A DNA stretch of 64,000 nt. Source: G025836975 sp049646585. Lineage in GTDB: Bacteria; Pseudomonadota; Gammaproteobacteria; Burkholderiales; Burkholderiaceae_B. The first letter of the stretch is position 1. Each line of letters opens with the position of its first letter. The stretch lies in the NCBI GenBank assembly GCA_049646585.1, contig JBARWC010000051.1, forward strand, positions 62,001 through 126,000, given 5' to 3'. Below are positions 25,774-33,988 of this stretch, piece after piece. A program made the position numbers and the translations under genes. The notes below the pieces were generated by a model. That model had not been told where the DNA came from, made no database searches, and saw only the letters and a list, made by a program, of their open reading frames with translations.

Positions 25774-27171
25774 ATGAACCGTCCTGATAGGATAAAACCG
25801 GCAAGCTTGATGCCGTATTCGTGCCGCCCAGTGGTGCTAGCCTGCGCACTGGCTCTGGTCTGTGGCCTGGCCTCGGCGCAAAGCGGGGGATTTCAAAATA
25901 GTGGCAGCGTCATCGGTGACGAAGTCATGTATTCCATCGGCGGTGGTAACGCCGTTTCGATGAGTGGGGCAGCGGGGATGCGCTCCATTGGCGTCGGAGC
26001 CGGTTGGAACAGCAACCTGATTTGTGGCGATATGTCGATCTCCACGACGATACAGAATCAATTAAACGGCATTACCAACGGGTTCCAACAGATTATGTCC
26101 TCGGTGATCCAGAGCGCGACCAGCGCGGTGGCATCGCTGCCTGCGCTGATCATTCAGCGTGCCGATCCGGGGCTGTATAACCTGTTGACCAACGGCGTGC
26201 TCCAAGCACGGTTGGATTTTGACCGATCCAAGCTCCAGTGTCGCGCCATGGCCGAAAAAATGGCTGACATGGCGGGAGGTCAGATGGGCTGGAACCAGTT
26301 GGCCGAGGGCATGGCGCTGCGCGAAGCCGTCGCCAGCAGCGATGCAGTCTCGGCGATCGAACAGGCCGAAACGAGTCGAGGCAACGATGGCGTGCCGTGG
26401 GTCGGTGGCGGTAATGCCGGGGGTTCAGGCCAATCCCCGATCAAGGTCGTAGGCGATGTGACGCGTGCCGGGTACAACCTGGTCAATGGCCGCAGCGTGT
26501 CTGATACGTCCGCCATCGCCCAGACCAGTTGTGCGAGCCTGTCCTGCCAGACCTGGTCGTCGCCCGAGGCGGCGGTCCAGTGGGCGACTCGCGTGCTGGG
26601 AGAGCAAGAACAGCGCACGTGCGAATCCTGCACCAAGACCCAGACCGTACCCGGTGTGGGGCTAACGCCCTTGATCCAGGAGGAATACGACGCGAAGCTG
26701 CAGGTCCTGCAAGAGTTGGTCACAGGCGCTCGAAACACCACGTTTGAAAACCTGCACGAAGCAGGCAGTGCCTCGCTGCCCATCACCCGAGGCGTGATCG
26801 AGGCGCTGCGCGACGAACCCGACCAGGACATTCTGGCCCGCCGTCTGGCCTCGGAAGTGGCGCTGGCGTCCGTGTTGGAAAAAGCGCTACTGCTGCAACG
26901 CACGCTGCTCACCGGCAAGAAAGAGCCCAATGTCGCCGCCAACGACATGGCCGTGGATGCAGTCAACCAGGAAAGTGACACGCTGGATCGGGAGATTCAG
27001 AACCTCAAAACCGAACTGGAGCTGCGCCGCGAACTGGCGAATAACTCGCCCATGGCGATCATCCAACGCCACAGCACACGGGCGTCTGGGTCGCGGGGCA
27101 TTTACCAGGGCGACCCAGTGCCTGACCGCTTGCAGCAATTGCAGCGATCCGCACCCGGCGGTACCCCATGA
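25774..27171 (+). CDS. TIGR03755 (PFL_4711), TraH-like
   Basis: A 465-aa exported protein, signal peptide ending near ASAQSGG. The mature part begins Gly/Ser-rich (YSIGGGNAVSMSGAAGM), then NLICGDMSISTTIQNQLNG and a C-terminal coiled coil (about 380-435). This is the PFL_4711 family, in the TraH-like position of the mating pore. It overlaps the next gene by 4 bp. Confidence 0.88.
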   Translation: MNRPDRIKPASLMPYSCRPVVLACALALVCGLASAQSGGFQNSGSVIGDEVMYSIGGGNAVSMSGAAGMRSIGVGAGWNSNLICGDMSISTTIQNQLNGITNGFQQIMSSVIQSATSAVASLPALIIQRADPGLYNLLTNGVLQARLDFDRSKLQCRAMAEKMADMAGGQMGWNQLAEGMALREAVASSDAVSAIEQAETSRGNDGVPWVGGGNAGGSGQSPIKVVGDVTRAGYNLVNGRSVSDTSAIAQTSCASLSCQTWSSPEAAVQWATRVLGEQEQRTCESCTKTQTVPGVGLTPLIQEEYDAKLQVLQELVTGARNTTFENLHEAGSASLPITRGVIEALRDEPDQDILARRLASEVALASVLEKALLLQRTLLTGKKEPNVAANDMAVDAVNQESDTLDREIQNLKTELELRRELANNSPMAIIQRHSTRASGSRGIYQGDPVPDRLQQLQRSAPGGTP

Positions 27172-27518
27172 AGACCGTGGGGCGCAAAGAACGCTGGTTT
27201 TTGAATCGGCGTACCGCCAGGGCGCTGCTTTGGACGATTCTGTTGCTGGCCGTGGCGGTGGGGGCCAATGTTGCAGGCATTTATCTCCTAGGCAGTATTG
27301 CGGGCTGGGAACGATGGCTGGCAGAAGCGTCGGGTTTTTTCCTGCTGTGGCGTCTGTGCCTGTATGGCGCAACCATCTATGGCTGGGTATGGATGCGCCG
27401 ACGGCTGCTTGCCAGGCAATCCGATGCCCAAACCCGACGCCGATTGCTTCGCACCGAGATTGCAGGTGGTCTGGCCCTGATCACACTGGAGTGCACACTG
27501 CTGGTGCAGGGCACATAG
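27168..27518 (+). CDS. small inner-membrane ICE protein
   Basis: A 116-aa protein with three hydrophobic segments (about 17-40, 52-72 and 95-115) and basic loops. It occupies the conserved slot between the PFL_4711-like gene and traG in these ICEs. No defined domain is recognised; a chaperone or anchor role for TraG is only a guess. Confidence 0.75.
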   Translation: MKTVGRKERWFLNRRTARALLWTILLLAVAVGANVAGIYLLGSIAGWERWLAEASGFFLLWRLCLYGATIYGWVWMRRRLLARQSDAQTRRRLLRTEIAGGLALITLECTLLVQGT

Positions 27519-27533
27519 CGGGAGCGCTGAACC

Positions 27534-29057
27534 ATGACGCTGTTCACGACCGATTACCTGGAGTATTACCTGACGCTGGTGGGCTGGATCGTGCATAACG
27601 GCATCTGGTCGGTGCTGGTGGCCAGTGGCGTGTTTGCCATCCCGTTCATAGCCATTATCCTGCAGGAATGGCTCAAGGCGCGCGGCGAAGGTGCGGACGA
27701 AGGTAATAAGGGTCTGCTGTCGGCGGCGCGTATTGAAACCCGCGTGTGGGTGGCGGTGGTCGTGGTGCTGTTTGCCGGCATCCCGTTCATCGATGTGGAT
27801 CTGAGCCGCGTACGCTTTGACGATGCGCGGTCGCGCCAATGCGGGGTCAGTGTAGCTCAGCCCTCCGATACCGGGTGGAGCCAGTCGTTTACGACTTTGA
27901 ACGACCAAAGTGCCAAGGTGCCGGTGTGGTGGGCGTTTATGCACGCACTCTCGCGTGGCGTGACCAGCGCCTCGGTGGCTGCCATTCCCTGCGGCACCGA
28001 ACTGCGGCAAATGCGCATGGAGATCGATGCCACGCGCATCGACGATCTGGTGCTGGCCCAGGAGGTATCGGACTTTTCGTATGACTGTTACGGCCCGGCC
28101 CGCGCCAAGCTGTTCATGACTCGTCCCGAGCTGGATGACGCGCAGAGGCATGACGTCACATGGATCGGCTCGCGGTATTTCGTGGACTCGGCGGGCTACT
28201 ACGACAGTTACCGTTCCAGCACCCCGCGTGACGCCTGGCCGTATGACAGTACTCGTGATGCGGGCCTGGCCCAGGTACCCAGCGGTGGCGGCTATCCGAC
28301 GTGCCGGCAGTGGTGGAGCGACGGCAATCAAGGCTTGCGGGCGCGTTTGTTGGACCAGGTCGATGCGAACCTACGCAATCGCGTGGCGGGATGGGCAGGC
28401 TTTCTGAGTCGCACCGAAGTGGATGACTCGGTCATTCGCGCGATTGCGGCGCCGCGACAGCAAAAGCTTAACCAGGGAGCCGTCTATACCGACTACGGCG
28501 GGCAGATCGATAAGACAACAGCAAACATCGTGACCCGCGCCGCTGGCGACTTGGGCCTCACGATTGGTTCGATCGGTTTTTTCCCGGCCATGGACGTAGT
28601 ACGCCAGGCGCTGCCCATGGTGTTGTCGTTTCTGAAGATGGCGCTTGTGATCTGCATTCCGCTGGTGCTCATCATCAGCACCTACGAACTCAAGGCCGTG
28701 ATTACGGTCAGCGTGGTGCAGTTCGCCTTGTTCTTTGTGGACTTCTGGTTTCAGCTGGCACGCTGGATCGACAGCTCGATCCTGGATGCACTTTATGGCA
28801 GCGGTTGGGGATGGAATCGGCCGGTCACCAATTTTGATCCGCTGATGGGGTTGAACAACAGCTTTGGCGATATGTTGCTGAACTTCGTGATGGCGACGAT
28901 GTTTCTAGTACTGCCTGCGTTCTGGATTACTGCGCTAACGTGGGCAGGAGTTAGGGCTGGAAACGCGCTTCAAGGCTTAGCCGACGGTACGCGCGGTGCA
29001 GGAGAGGCAGGTCGCGGAGGTTCAAGCGTGCTGATGAGCGCCGCCAAGAAAAGCTAA
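27534..29057 (+). CDS. traG: TraG N-terminal domain conjugal transfer protein
   Basis: A 507-aa polytopic protein with the TraG_N pattern: N-terminal helix (about 10-40), helix at 65-85, a periplasmic domain of about 250 residues, then several helices (about 360-480, FLKMALVICIPLVLIISTYELK). TraG-like proteins act in mating-pair stabilisation. It has only the N-terminal half of F-plasmid TraG, which is the normal form in this ICE class. Convergent with the DUF3742 gene. Confidence 0.88.
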   Translation: MTLFTTDYLEYYLTLVGWIVHNGIWSVLVASGVFAIPFIAIILQEWLKARGEGADEGNKGLLSAARIETRVWVAVVVVLFAGIPFIDVDLSRVRFDDARSRQCGVSVAQPSDTGWSQSFTTLNDQSAKVPVWWAFMHALSRGVTSASVAAIPCGTELRQMRMEIDATRIDDLVLAQEVSDFSYDCYGPARAKLFMTRPELDDAQRHDVTWIGSRYFVDSAGYYDSYRSSTPRDAWPYDSTRDAGLAQVPSGGGYPTCRQWWSDGNQGLRARLLDQVDANLRNRVAGWAGFLSRTEVDDSVIRAIAAPRQQKLNQGAVYTDYGGQIDKTTANIVTRAAGDLGLTIGSIGFFPAMDVVRQALPMVLSFLKMALVICIPLVLIISTYELKAVITVSVVQFALFFVDFWFQLARWIDSSILDALYGSGWGWNRPVTNFDPLMGLNNSFGDMLLNFVMATMFLVLPAFWITALTWAGVRAGNALQGLADGTRGAGEAGRGGSSVLMSAAKKS

Positions 29058-29069
29058 CGAAGCACCAGT

Positions 29070-29444
29070 TCAATCGTCTTCAAAGCGTGGGTCTGGATCA
29101 TCGTTGTACGAAGCTGGATGATAAAAAATGCTTTTCCGATGATCATTTTCTTCTGCTTTACGCCCTAAGAAGTCATCTTCATTCTGCTCAGTCGAGTGCC
29201 CTCCAACCCAGACTGCGGCTACTACGAATGCCAGCAGCAGCGCCAGCCAAAACGCGGTATAGAGTAGGCCCACCAGCACGGCCAGTTTGACGATCCACAG
29301 CAGCACGCTAGCAACAGGAGCAGGCAGACCTTGAGTCATCAGCCAGTCAGACGCCCGCCGTTCACCACGAACATAGCCACGCCCTCTACGGCCAAGCCAG
29401 CGGCCAAAACGTTCTGCTTTACTGATGTGGGTTGTCGTGTTCAT
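29070..29444 (-). CDS. DUF3742 family ICE protein
   Basis: A 124-aa protein with a basic N-terminus (AERFGRWLGRRGRGYVRGERRASDWL), one long hydrophobic region (about 48-85) and an acidic tail. This matches DUF3742, usually found at the end of the traG operon in the opposite orientation, as here. It ends 12 bp from the traG stop. Unknown function. Confidence 0.88.
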   Translation of the reverse strand: MNTTTHISKAERFGRWLGRRGRGYVRGERRASDWLMTQGLPAPVASVLLWIVKLAVLVGLLYTAFWLALLLAFVVAAVWVGGHSTEQNEDDFLGRKAEENDHRKSIFYHPASYNDDPDPRFEDD

Positions 29445-29472
29445 GGTTATTGCCTGCTGTTTGTCGAGACGG

Positions 29473-29931
29473 CTATTCCAATTTACTCCAGTTCTTTCGA
29501 CTTGTGGCCTTCAATGCGTTCCAGTCGTCGGGCGGATTACCGCGTCCAAGCATTTTTTCAAAGACCGCATAGGGGTCTGATTTGCTGCCTGCTGATCGCA
29601 AGGTCTGCTCGTCATTCACCCATGCAAACACAATCACCTTGGCCCTCGAGTCATATCGAAAAAAAAGCCGAAACCGCCGCCCGATCTTAGCCCGTCGCCA
29701 ATGACGATAGGCTGGCCCAAGCGTGTTGCCCTGGCGATACTCATTCCGGCTGGGATCGCTGGGCACCACGTTCAGTATCAAGTGGCTCAAAGCATTGAGC
29801 AGCTTGACGTTGGCATTGGACTCAAAGCCCTGCCGGTCATTCTGCTCGGCACGCCGAGCGGCAGTATTCAGTTTCTGCAACTGTTCCACGACACAATCAT
29901 GAAACAGCAATGTCCATCCATGCCGCTGCAT
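29473..29931 (-). CDS. yhaV: YhaV-family type II toxin
   Basis: A 152-aa RNase toxin of the RelE superfamily. Characteristic YhaV features: N-terminal GWTLLFHDCVVEQLQKL, then YRQGNTLGPAYRHWRRAKIG and RFRLFFRYDSRAKVIVFAWVND. Its ATG overlaps the antitoxin stop (ATGA), the usual coupled arrangement. It probably helps stabilise the element by post-segregational killing, although that is not shown by sequence. Confidence 0.9.
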   Translation of the reverse strand: MQRHGWTLLFHDCVVEQLQKLNTAARRAEQNDRQGFESNANVKLLNALSHLILNVVPSDPSRNEYRQGNTLGPAYRHWRRAKIGRRFRLFFRYDSRAKVIVFAWVNDEQTLRSAGSKSDPYAVFEKMLGRGNPPDDWNALKATSRKNWSKLE

Positions 29932-30254
29932 CAGAGCGCCACGTCGCCTTCGATTTCTTCATCCAGTCGTACGTCTGCGCCATTGACACGTTCTAACATC
30001 GACTGGGCCAGCTCTTCGGGTAGCGAACTTAAATTCCTGCCAGCTTGGACATCTGCTGCCAGTAACTCGAGGAACGCACCGATGGCCGGGTCTTCGTGTT
30101 CGGACTCAGCGCGGCTAACCGTGATCTGTCCGCGTTCATTCAAATTAAATGCCACTTTGCCACCGGCATCGACGCCCAGCGCCTGGCGGATGGGTTTCGG
30201 CAGTGTGATCTGGCCTTTTGATGTAATCGTGGCAAGTTCGCGAATAATAGGCAT
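29931..30254 (-). CDS. prlF: PrlF/SohA-type antitoxin, AbrB fold
   Basis: A 107-aa antitoxin. The N-terminal swapped-hairpin AbrB/SpoVT DNA-binding domain is clear: ATITSKGQITLPKPIRQALG then KVAFNLNERGQITV. The C-terminal acidic half would bind the toxin. ATG at 30254 has GGGAG 8 bases upstream; a longer frame (from 30278) lacks this. A palindrome 33 bp upstream is the likely autoregulatory operator. Confidence 0.88.
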   Translation of the reverse strand: MPIIRELATITSKGQITLPKPIRQALGVDAGGKVAFNLNERGQITVSRAESEHEDPAIGAFLELLAADVQAGRNLSSLPEELAQSMLERVNGADVRLDEEIEGDVAL

Positions 30255-30286
30255 GGCAAGTTCTCCCTGAACAACCATATTTCAAT

Positions 30287-30304
30287 GTAAGGTTTTTTCC
30301 TTAC
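30287..30304. promoter_or_regulatory. palindromic operator of the prlF-yhaV operon
   Basis: GTAAGG-TTTTTT-CCTTAC is a perfect 6-bp inverted repeat with a 6-nt A/T centre, 33 bp upstream of the antitoxin ATG. AbrB-fold antitoxins usually repress their own promoter, so this is the obvious candidate site. Confidence 0.55.
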
Positions 30305-30409
30305 CATGTCAATGCTGTGATGGGATCAGGTACGCAAACCTACTGAGGGCCTTGGTAATTGGAACGCACCAGTCCCGCATTGATACTGGCGCAACAAGAC
30401 CGGATTGTC

Positions 30410-30508
30410 CTATACCTAAAGGGCTCAAAGGCTAAAGGGTCAGGAAGAGGCAAGGGAATGGAGCCAAGGGGAAAGGCCCTATCTGAAAAGGCTAAAAGGC
30501 TAAAAGGC
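30410..30508 (+). repeat. CTAAAGG/CTAAAAGG repeat cluster before the relaxase gene
   Basis: CTAAAGGG and close variants occur around 30417-30440, and the 8-bp unit AAAAGGCT is repeated almost three times at 30486-30508, ending 32 bp before the relaxase ATG. Purine-rich direct repeats next to a relaxase gene suggest a regulatory or oriT-like region, not proven. Confidence 0.5.
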
Positions 30509-30540
30509 GCTCCTGCCAACCCATCACCAGAGGTTCTGCG

Positions 30541-32412
30541 ATGCTCTCGTTGTTCCAGCGCAAACGGGTACTGTCCGCTATCGATGTGACCGCCAACCGG
30601 ACAATCGCACTTCCCAAAGGGCTGACGCGGCCAGAGTCGGCCGCGTCATTGTTGGCGACCCCTCGGCGCCGGCGTCTGCTGGAACACATCTGGCAACGCA
30701 CCTCACTCTCGCGTCAGCAGTTCGCATTGCTGTACCGCGCACCGTTGGAACGTTATGCCGAGCTGGTGCAGCTATTTCCCGCTTCGGAAAGCCATCACCA
30801 CGCCTATCCTGGCGGCATGCTCGATCACGGCCTGGAAATCGTTGCCTATGCCCTGAAACTGCGCCAGTCCCATCTGTTGCCTGCAGGCACAACCCCCGAA
30901 GACCAGGCGGCCCAGGCGGAAGCCTGGACAGCGGCCACGGCCTACGCCGCACTGCTGCACGACATCGGCAAGATCGCGGTGGATCTGCACGTGGAGCATG
31001 ACGACGGCAGCACCTGGCATCCCTGGCACGGCCCGCTGATCAGGCCATACCGCTTTCGCTACCGGGAAGACCGGGAGTACCGGCTGCACAGCGCCGCCAC
31101 CGGACTGCTCTACACACGGGTGCTTGATAGCGATATCCTGGACTGGCTCCACGGTTTCCCGTTGCTCTGGTCTGCATTGCTTTATGTGCTGGCCGGGCAG
31201 TATGAGCATGCCGGGGTGCTGGGCGAGCTGGTTATTCAAGCGGATCGCGCCTCAGTGGCCCAAGCATTGGGCGGTGATCCCGCACGCGCCATGGCCGCGC
31301 CTAGACATGCACTGCAGCGCAAACTGCTGGAAGGTCTTCGCTATTTGCTAAAAGAAGAACTGAAATTGAACCAGTCCCAGGCCTCCGATGGCTGGCTGAC
31401 CGACGATGCGCTGTGGCTGGTCAGTAAAACCGTCTCGGACAAATTGCGTGCGCACTTGCTGTCGCAAGGGATTGATGGCATTCCGGCGAACAACACCGCC
31501 GTCTTTAATGTGTTGCAGGATCATGGCGTGCTGCAGCCGACCGCCGAAGGCAAGGCGATCTGGAAGGCAACCGTCACGAGCGAGAACGGATGGTCAAATA
31601 CCTTCACGTTCTTACGCGTGGCGCCCGCACTGATCTGGGAGCCTGGTGAACGGCCCGAGCCTTTCTTGGGTACCGTGGTGATTGATACCACGCTCACTGG
31701 CGAGGCGGTAGACCGTACGGTGGAGGAATCGGTGCCCGTAGCGAGTCCACTGCCATTGGATCAGGAATCTTCACCAGCAGCCAGCGACACTACAGCTCCA
31801 TCAATCTCGACAATGTCGCCCGTACCGCCTCAGGATACGGGCAATAGGTCGGATGTGATAGAAGATCTGCTGACGATGATCGGTATGGAGCCACCTTCTG
31901 CGGCGGCCGGTGGTGAGAACGCCTTGTCCATCACAGTGCCCGAGCCATCCGCGTCGAAAATGGTTATCCCAACTACGGAGTTAATGCCAGCGTCCACTAC
32001 CAGCTCGCCAGCCCCAACGGTACAACCGTCTGGCGAGCACTTCATGGAGTGGCTGAAGGAGAGCATCCAATCGCGCAAACTTATTATCAATGATGCGAGG
32101 GCGCTGGTGCATACAGTGAGCGACACCGCCTACCTGGTCAGCCCGGGTGTGTTCCAGCGTTACGCGCAGGAACACCCTCAGGTCGGTGTATTGGCAAAGC
32201 AAGAGGAGCAGCAAGATTGGCAATGGATACAAAAGCGCTTTGAAAAACTACAACTGCATCGCAAGCAGAATAGTGGGTTGAACATCTGGGCCTGCGAGGT
32301 AACAGGAGCGCGCAAGTCGCGGCGCCTGCATGGTTATCTGCTGGCGCAGCCCCAACATATATTTGTTGAATTGCCACCCAACAATCCTTACTTGGAAGTC
32401 ATTAATAGATAA
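30541..32412 (+). CDS. traI: MobH family relaxase TraI (TIGR03760 type)
   Basis: A 623-aa relaxase that would nick oriT and pilot DNA. The N-terminal HD-like metal site is visible: HHAYPGGMLDHGLE near 85-98 and LLHDIGK near 138-144, with downstream HPW HGP-type His residues. A Pro/Ser/Thr-rich linker (about 385-490) leads to the C-terminal TraI_2_C-like domain (EWLKESIQSRKLIINDARALVH). Normally an integrase gene follows in this ICE class; here a LysR gene follows after 41 bp. Confidence 0.92.
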   Translation: MLSLFQRKRVLSAIDVTANRTIALPKGLTRPESAASLLATPRRRRLLEHIWQRTSLSRQQFALLYRAPLERYAELVQLFPASESHHHAYPGGMLDHGLEIVAYALKLRQSHLLPAGTTPEDQAAQAEAWTAATAYAALLHDIGKIAVDLHVEHDDGSTWHPWHGPLIRPYRFRYREDREYRLHSAATGLLYTRVLDSDILDWLHGFPLLWSALLYVLAGQYEHAGVLGELVIQADRASVAQALGGDPARAMAAPRHALQRKLLEGLRYLLKEELKLNQSQASDGWLTDDALWLVSKTVSDKLRAHLLSQGIDGIPANNTAVFNVLQDHGVLQPTAEGKAIWKATVTSENGWSNTFTFLRVAPALIWEPGERPEPFLGTVVIDTTLTGEAVDRTVEESVPVASPLPLDQESSPAASDTTAPSISTMSPVPPQDTGNRSDVIEDLLTMIGMEPPSAAAGGENALSITVPEPSASKMVIPTTELMPASTTSSPAPTVQPSGEHFMEWLKESIQSRKLIINDARALVHTVSDTAYLVSPGVFQRYAQEHPQVGVLAKQEEQQDWQWIQKRFEKLQLHRKQNSGLNIWACEVTGARKSRRLHGYLLAQPQHIFVELPPNNPYLEVINR

Positions 32413-32452
32413 TCGCAATTTATCATTGCTGAAGACGCAGGAGGGTATGCGT

Positions 32453-33421
32453 TTAGTAAGTTGCTTGCCGTTGCCGGGTCCTGCCGCTGTCTTGCTGATC
32501 AACGACGCCTTCTGAGGCCACTTCCTCAAAAATCCATTGTCGAAAAGCCTGTAGTTTCTGCTCAATGATACGTTCAGCGCGATATACCACGTAGTATCCT
32601 AAAGCCGAGGCAAACTTGACCTCAGGAAGAAGCCGGACCAGTCTACCGGATGCAATGTCATCATGAGCCATAACGCTGCGTGCCAGTGCCACGCCTTGTC
32701 CATCGATTGCGGCTTGAAGCACGGCTGCGGAATTATTAATACGTAAACCCCTCTCAGACGCGAAATTCGGTACGCCGGCACGTTCGAACCAGGCCTCCCA
32801 CGATGCAAAGCCGATATGGCGATCCACTGACAGATCGTGAATTAAGGTGTGGTGTGTAATATCGAGTGCGCTTCGAAATTGGCATCCTTCCCTTAAGAGC
32901 AAAGGTGAGCAGACAGGATAAATCTGCTCATCCATCAACTTTTCAGTAACTAGCCCCGGCCACGAGCCAGCCCCGTAACGCACACCGATGTCAATGTCCT
33001 GGGCAACGAAGTCCAGTGTCTTTAGACTTGTCTCCAGTCGAACGTCCAGGCCGGGCCAGGCCGTCTGGAATCGATCAATGCGCGGCAGAAGCCATTTTGC
33101 TGCGAATGCAGGACTGACCGTCACAATCAGTACTCCCGAACCTGATTCTTGCTGCAACCGTTGGAGTCCGAGATTTAACCTGTCAAACCCAGCACGGAGA
33201 TCCGGTAGCGCCTGCTGCGCGCGATCGGTGGCGACAAGCCGCGATCGGCCTCCGGCACTTCGATGAAACAATCGGTAGCCGAGCCAATCTTCAAGGCTGC
33301 GTACGAGCTGCCCGACTGCGGCAGGCGTCACATTCAGCTCTGTCGCAGCTGCAGAGAAGCTATGGTGTCTTGCGCTGGCTTCGAAAGCACGCAAGGCATT
33401 TAAATAGGCAGGACGTTTCAT
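32453..33421 (-). CDS. LysR-family transcriptional regulator (GcvA-like)
   Basis: A 322-aa LTTR. The winged helix-turn-helix is at about 7-65 (LNALRAFEASARHHSFSAAA, then VTPAAVGQLVRSLEDWLG), followed by a substrate-binding domain (VTVSPAFAAKWLLPRIDRF). The subtype with LNALRAFEA and DIDIGVRYG is GcvA/AmpR-like. It is divergent from the membrane protein/multicopper oxidase operon, so it may control it. It converges with the relaxase gene and marks the start of the metal island. Confidence 0.88.
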   Translation of the reverse strand: MKRPAYLNALRAFEASARHHSFSAAATELNVTPAAVGQLVRSLEDWLGYRLFHRSAGGRSRLVATDRAQQALPDLRAGFDRLNLGLQRLQQESGSGVLIVTVSPAFAAKWLLPRIDRFQTAWPGLDVRLETSLKTLDFVAQDIDIGVRYGAGSWPGLVTEKLMDEQIYPVCSPLLLREGCQFRSALDITHHTLIHDLSVDRHIGFASWEAWFERAGVPNFASERGLRINNSAAVLQAAIDGQGVALARSVMAHDDIASGRLVRLLPEVKFASALGYYVVYRAERIIEQKLQAFRQWIFEEVASEGVVDQQDSGRTRQRQATY

Positions 33422-33600
33422 ACGATAAAGTTTTTCTTTCAGTAGAAAGAAGATTAACTCAGTTGCTGTTGTCGCGAAACCTTTCGATAATCATCTTTGG
33501 AAAAGATCGCCTAATTGCGCGAAGAATGGCCTTTTAATCAGTCCATATCTATGCACACACTGGGGATGAACAAAAAGTTTTTATTCTTATGGAGATTGCT
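33422..33600. promoter_or_regulatory. divergent promoter region between lysR and the copper oxidase operon
   Basis: A 179-bp A/T-rich gap between divergent genes, the usual place for LysR-type operators (T-N11-A). I see several A/T patches but no palindrome clear enough to name, so only the location is reported. Confidence 0.35.
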
Positions 33601-33867
33601 ATGACGAAAAATTCAAAGCTGGCTATTACCGCTGCTATGGCATTGATTTTGAGTTTCGCAATCATGGTCCTGCTTCACAACTATGGATCGCAGTCCTCTT
33701 CTATGCTGCAGTTCGTTGCCAACGGCAGGCACCCTATGGCCGCCATGTGGCATGAGATGGGATGGATGATGGCGCTTGGACCAATAGCGATGTTTCTGTT
33801 TTTCGGGGGTATCCTGACTTTCATCGTTCTGTTTATCCAGTTTCTCTTCAAAGAACAAAGGAATTGA
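33601..33867 (+). CDS. small two-helix membrane protein in copper operon
   Basis: An 88-aa protein from the ATG 7 bases after GGAG. Two hydrophobic helices are seen (about 8-28 and 58-82, GPIAMFLFFGGILTFIVLF). The loop between them carries HPMAAMWHEMGWMM, rich in His and Met, which could bind copper. No family recognised. It precedes the multicopper oxidase, and co-transcription is likely. Confidence 0.65.
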   Translation: MTKNSKLAITAAMALILSFAIMVLLHNYGSQSSSMLQFVANGRHPMAAMWHEMGWMMALGPIAMFLFFGGILTFIVLFIQFLFKEQRN

Positions 33868-33988
33868 TAGAGGCGATTGCCGCGAACCTTTTCGTGGGCT
33901 GGCTTAACTATGCGATAAGCATACAGGAGGGGTTTGGCGGCAGAGGCATAGGGATGGGGAACCATTGCAAGTCGAGGAAATACCGTTT

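Noticed and set aside
27288..28331. 347-aa minus-strand ORF opposite traG
   Set aside because: Long only because of the high GC; traG on the plus strand has family motifs and proper membrane helices.
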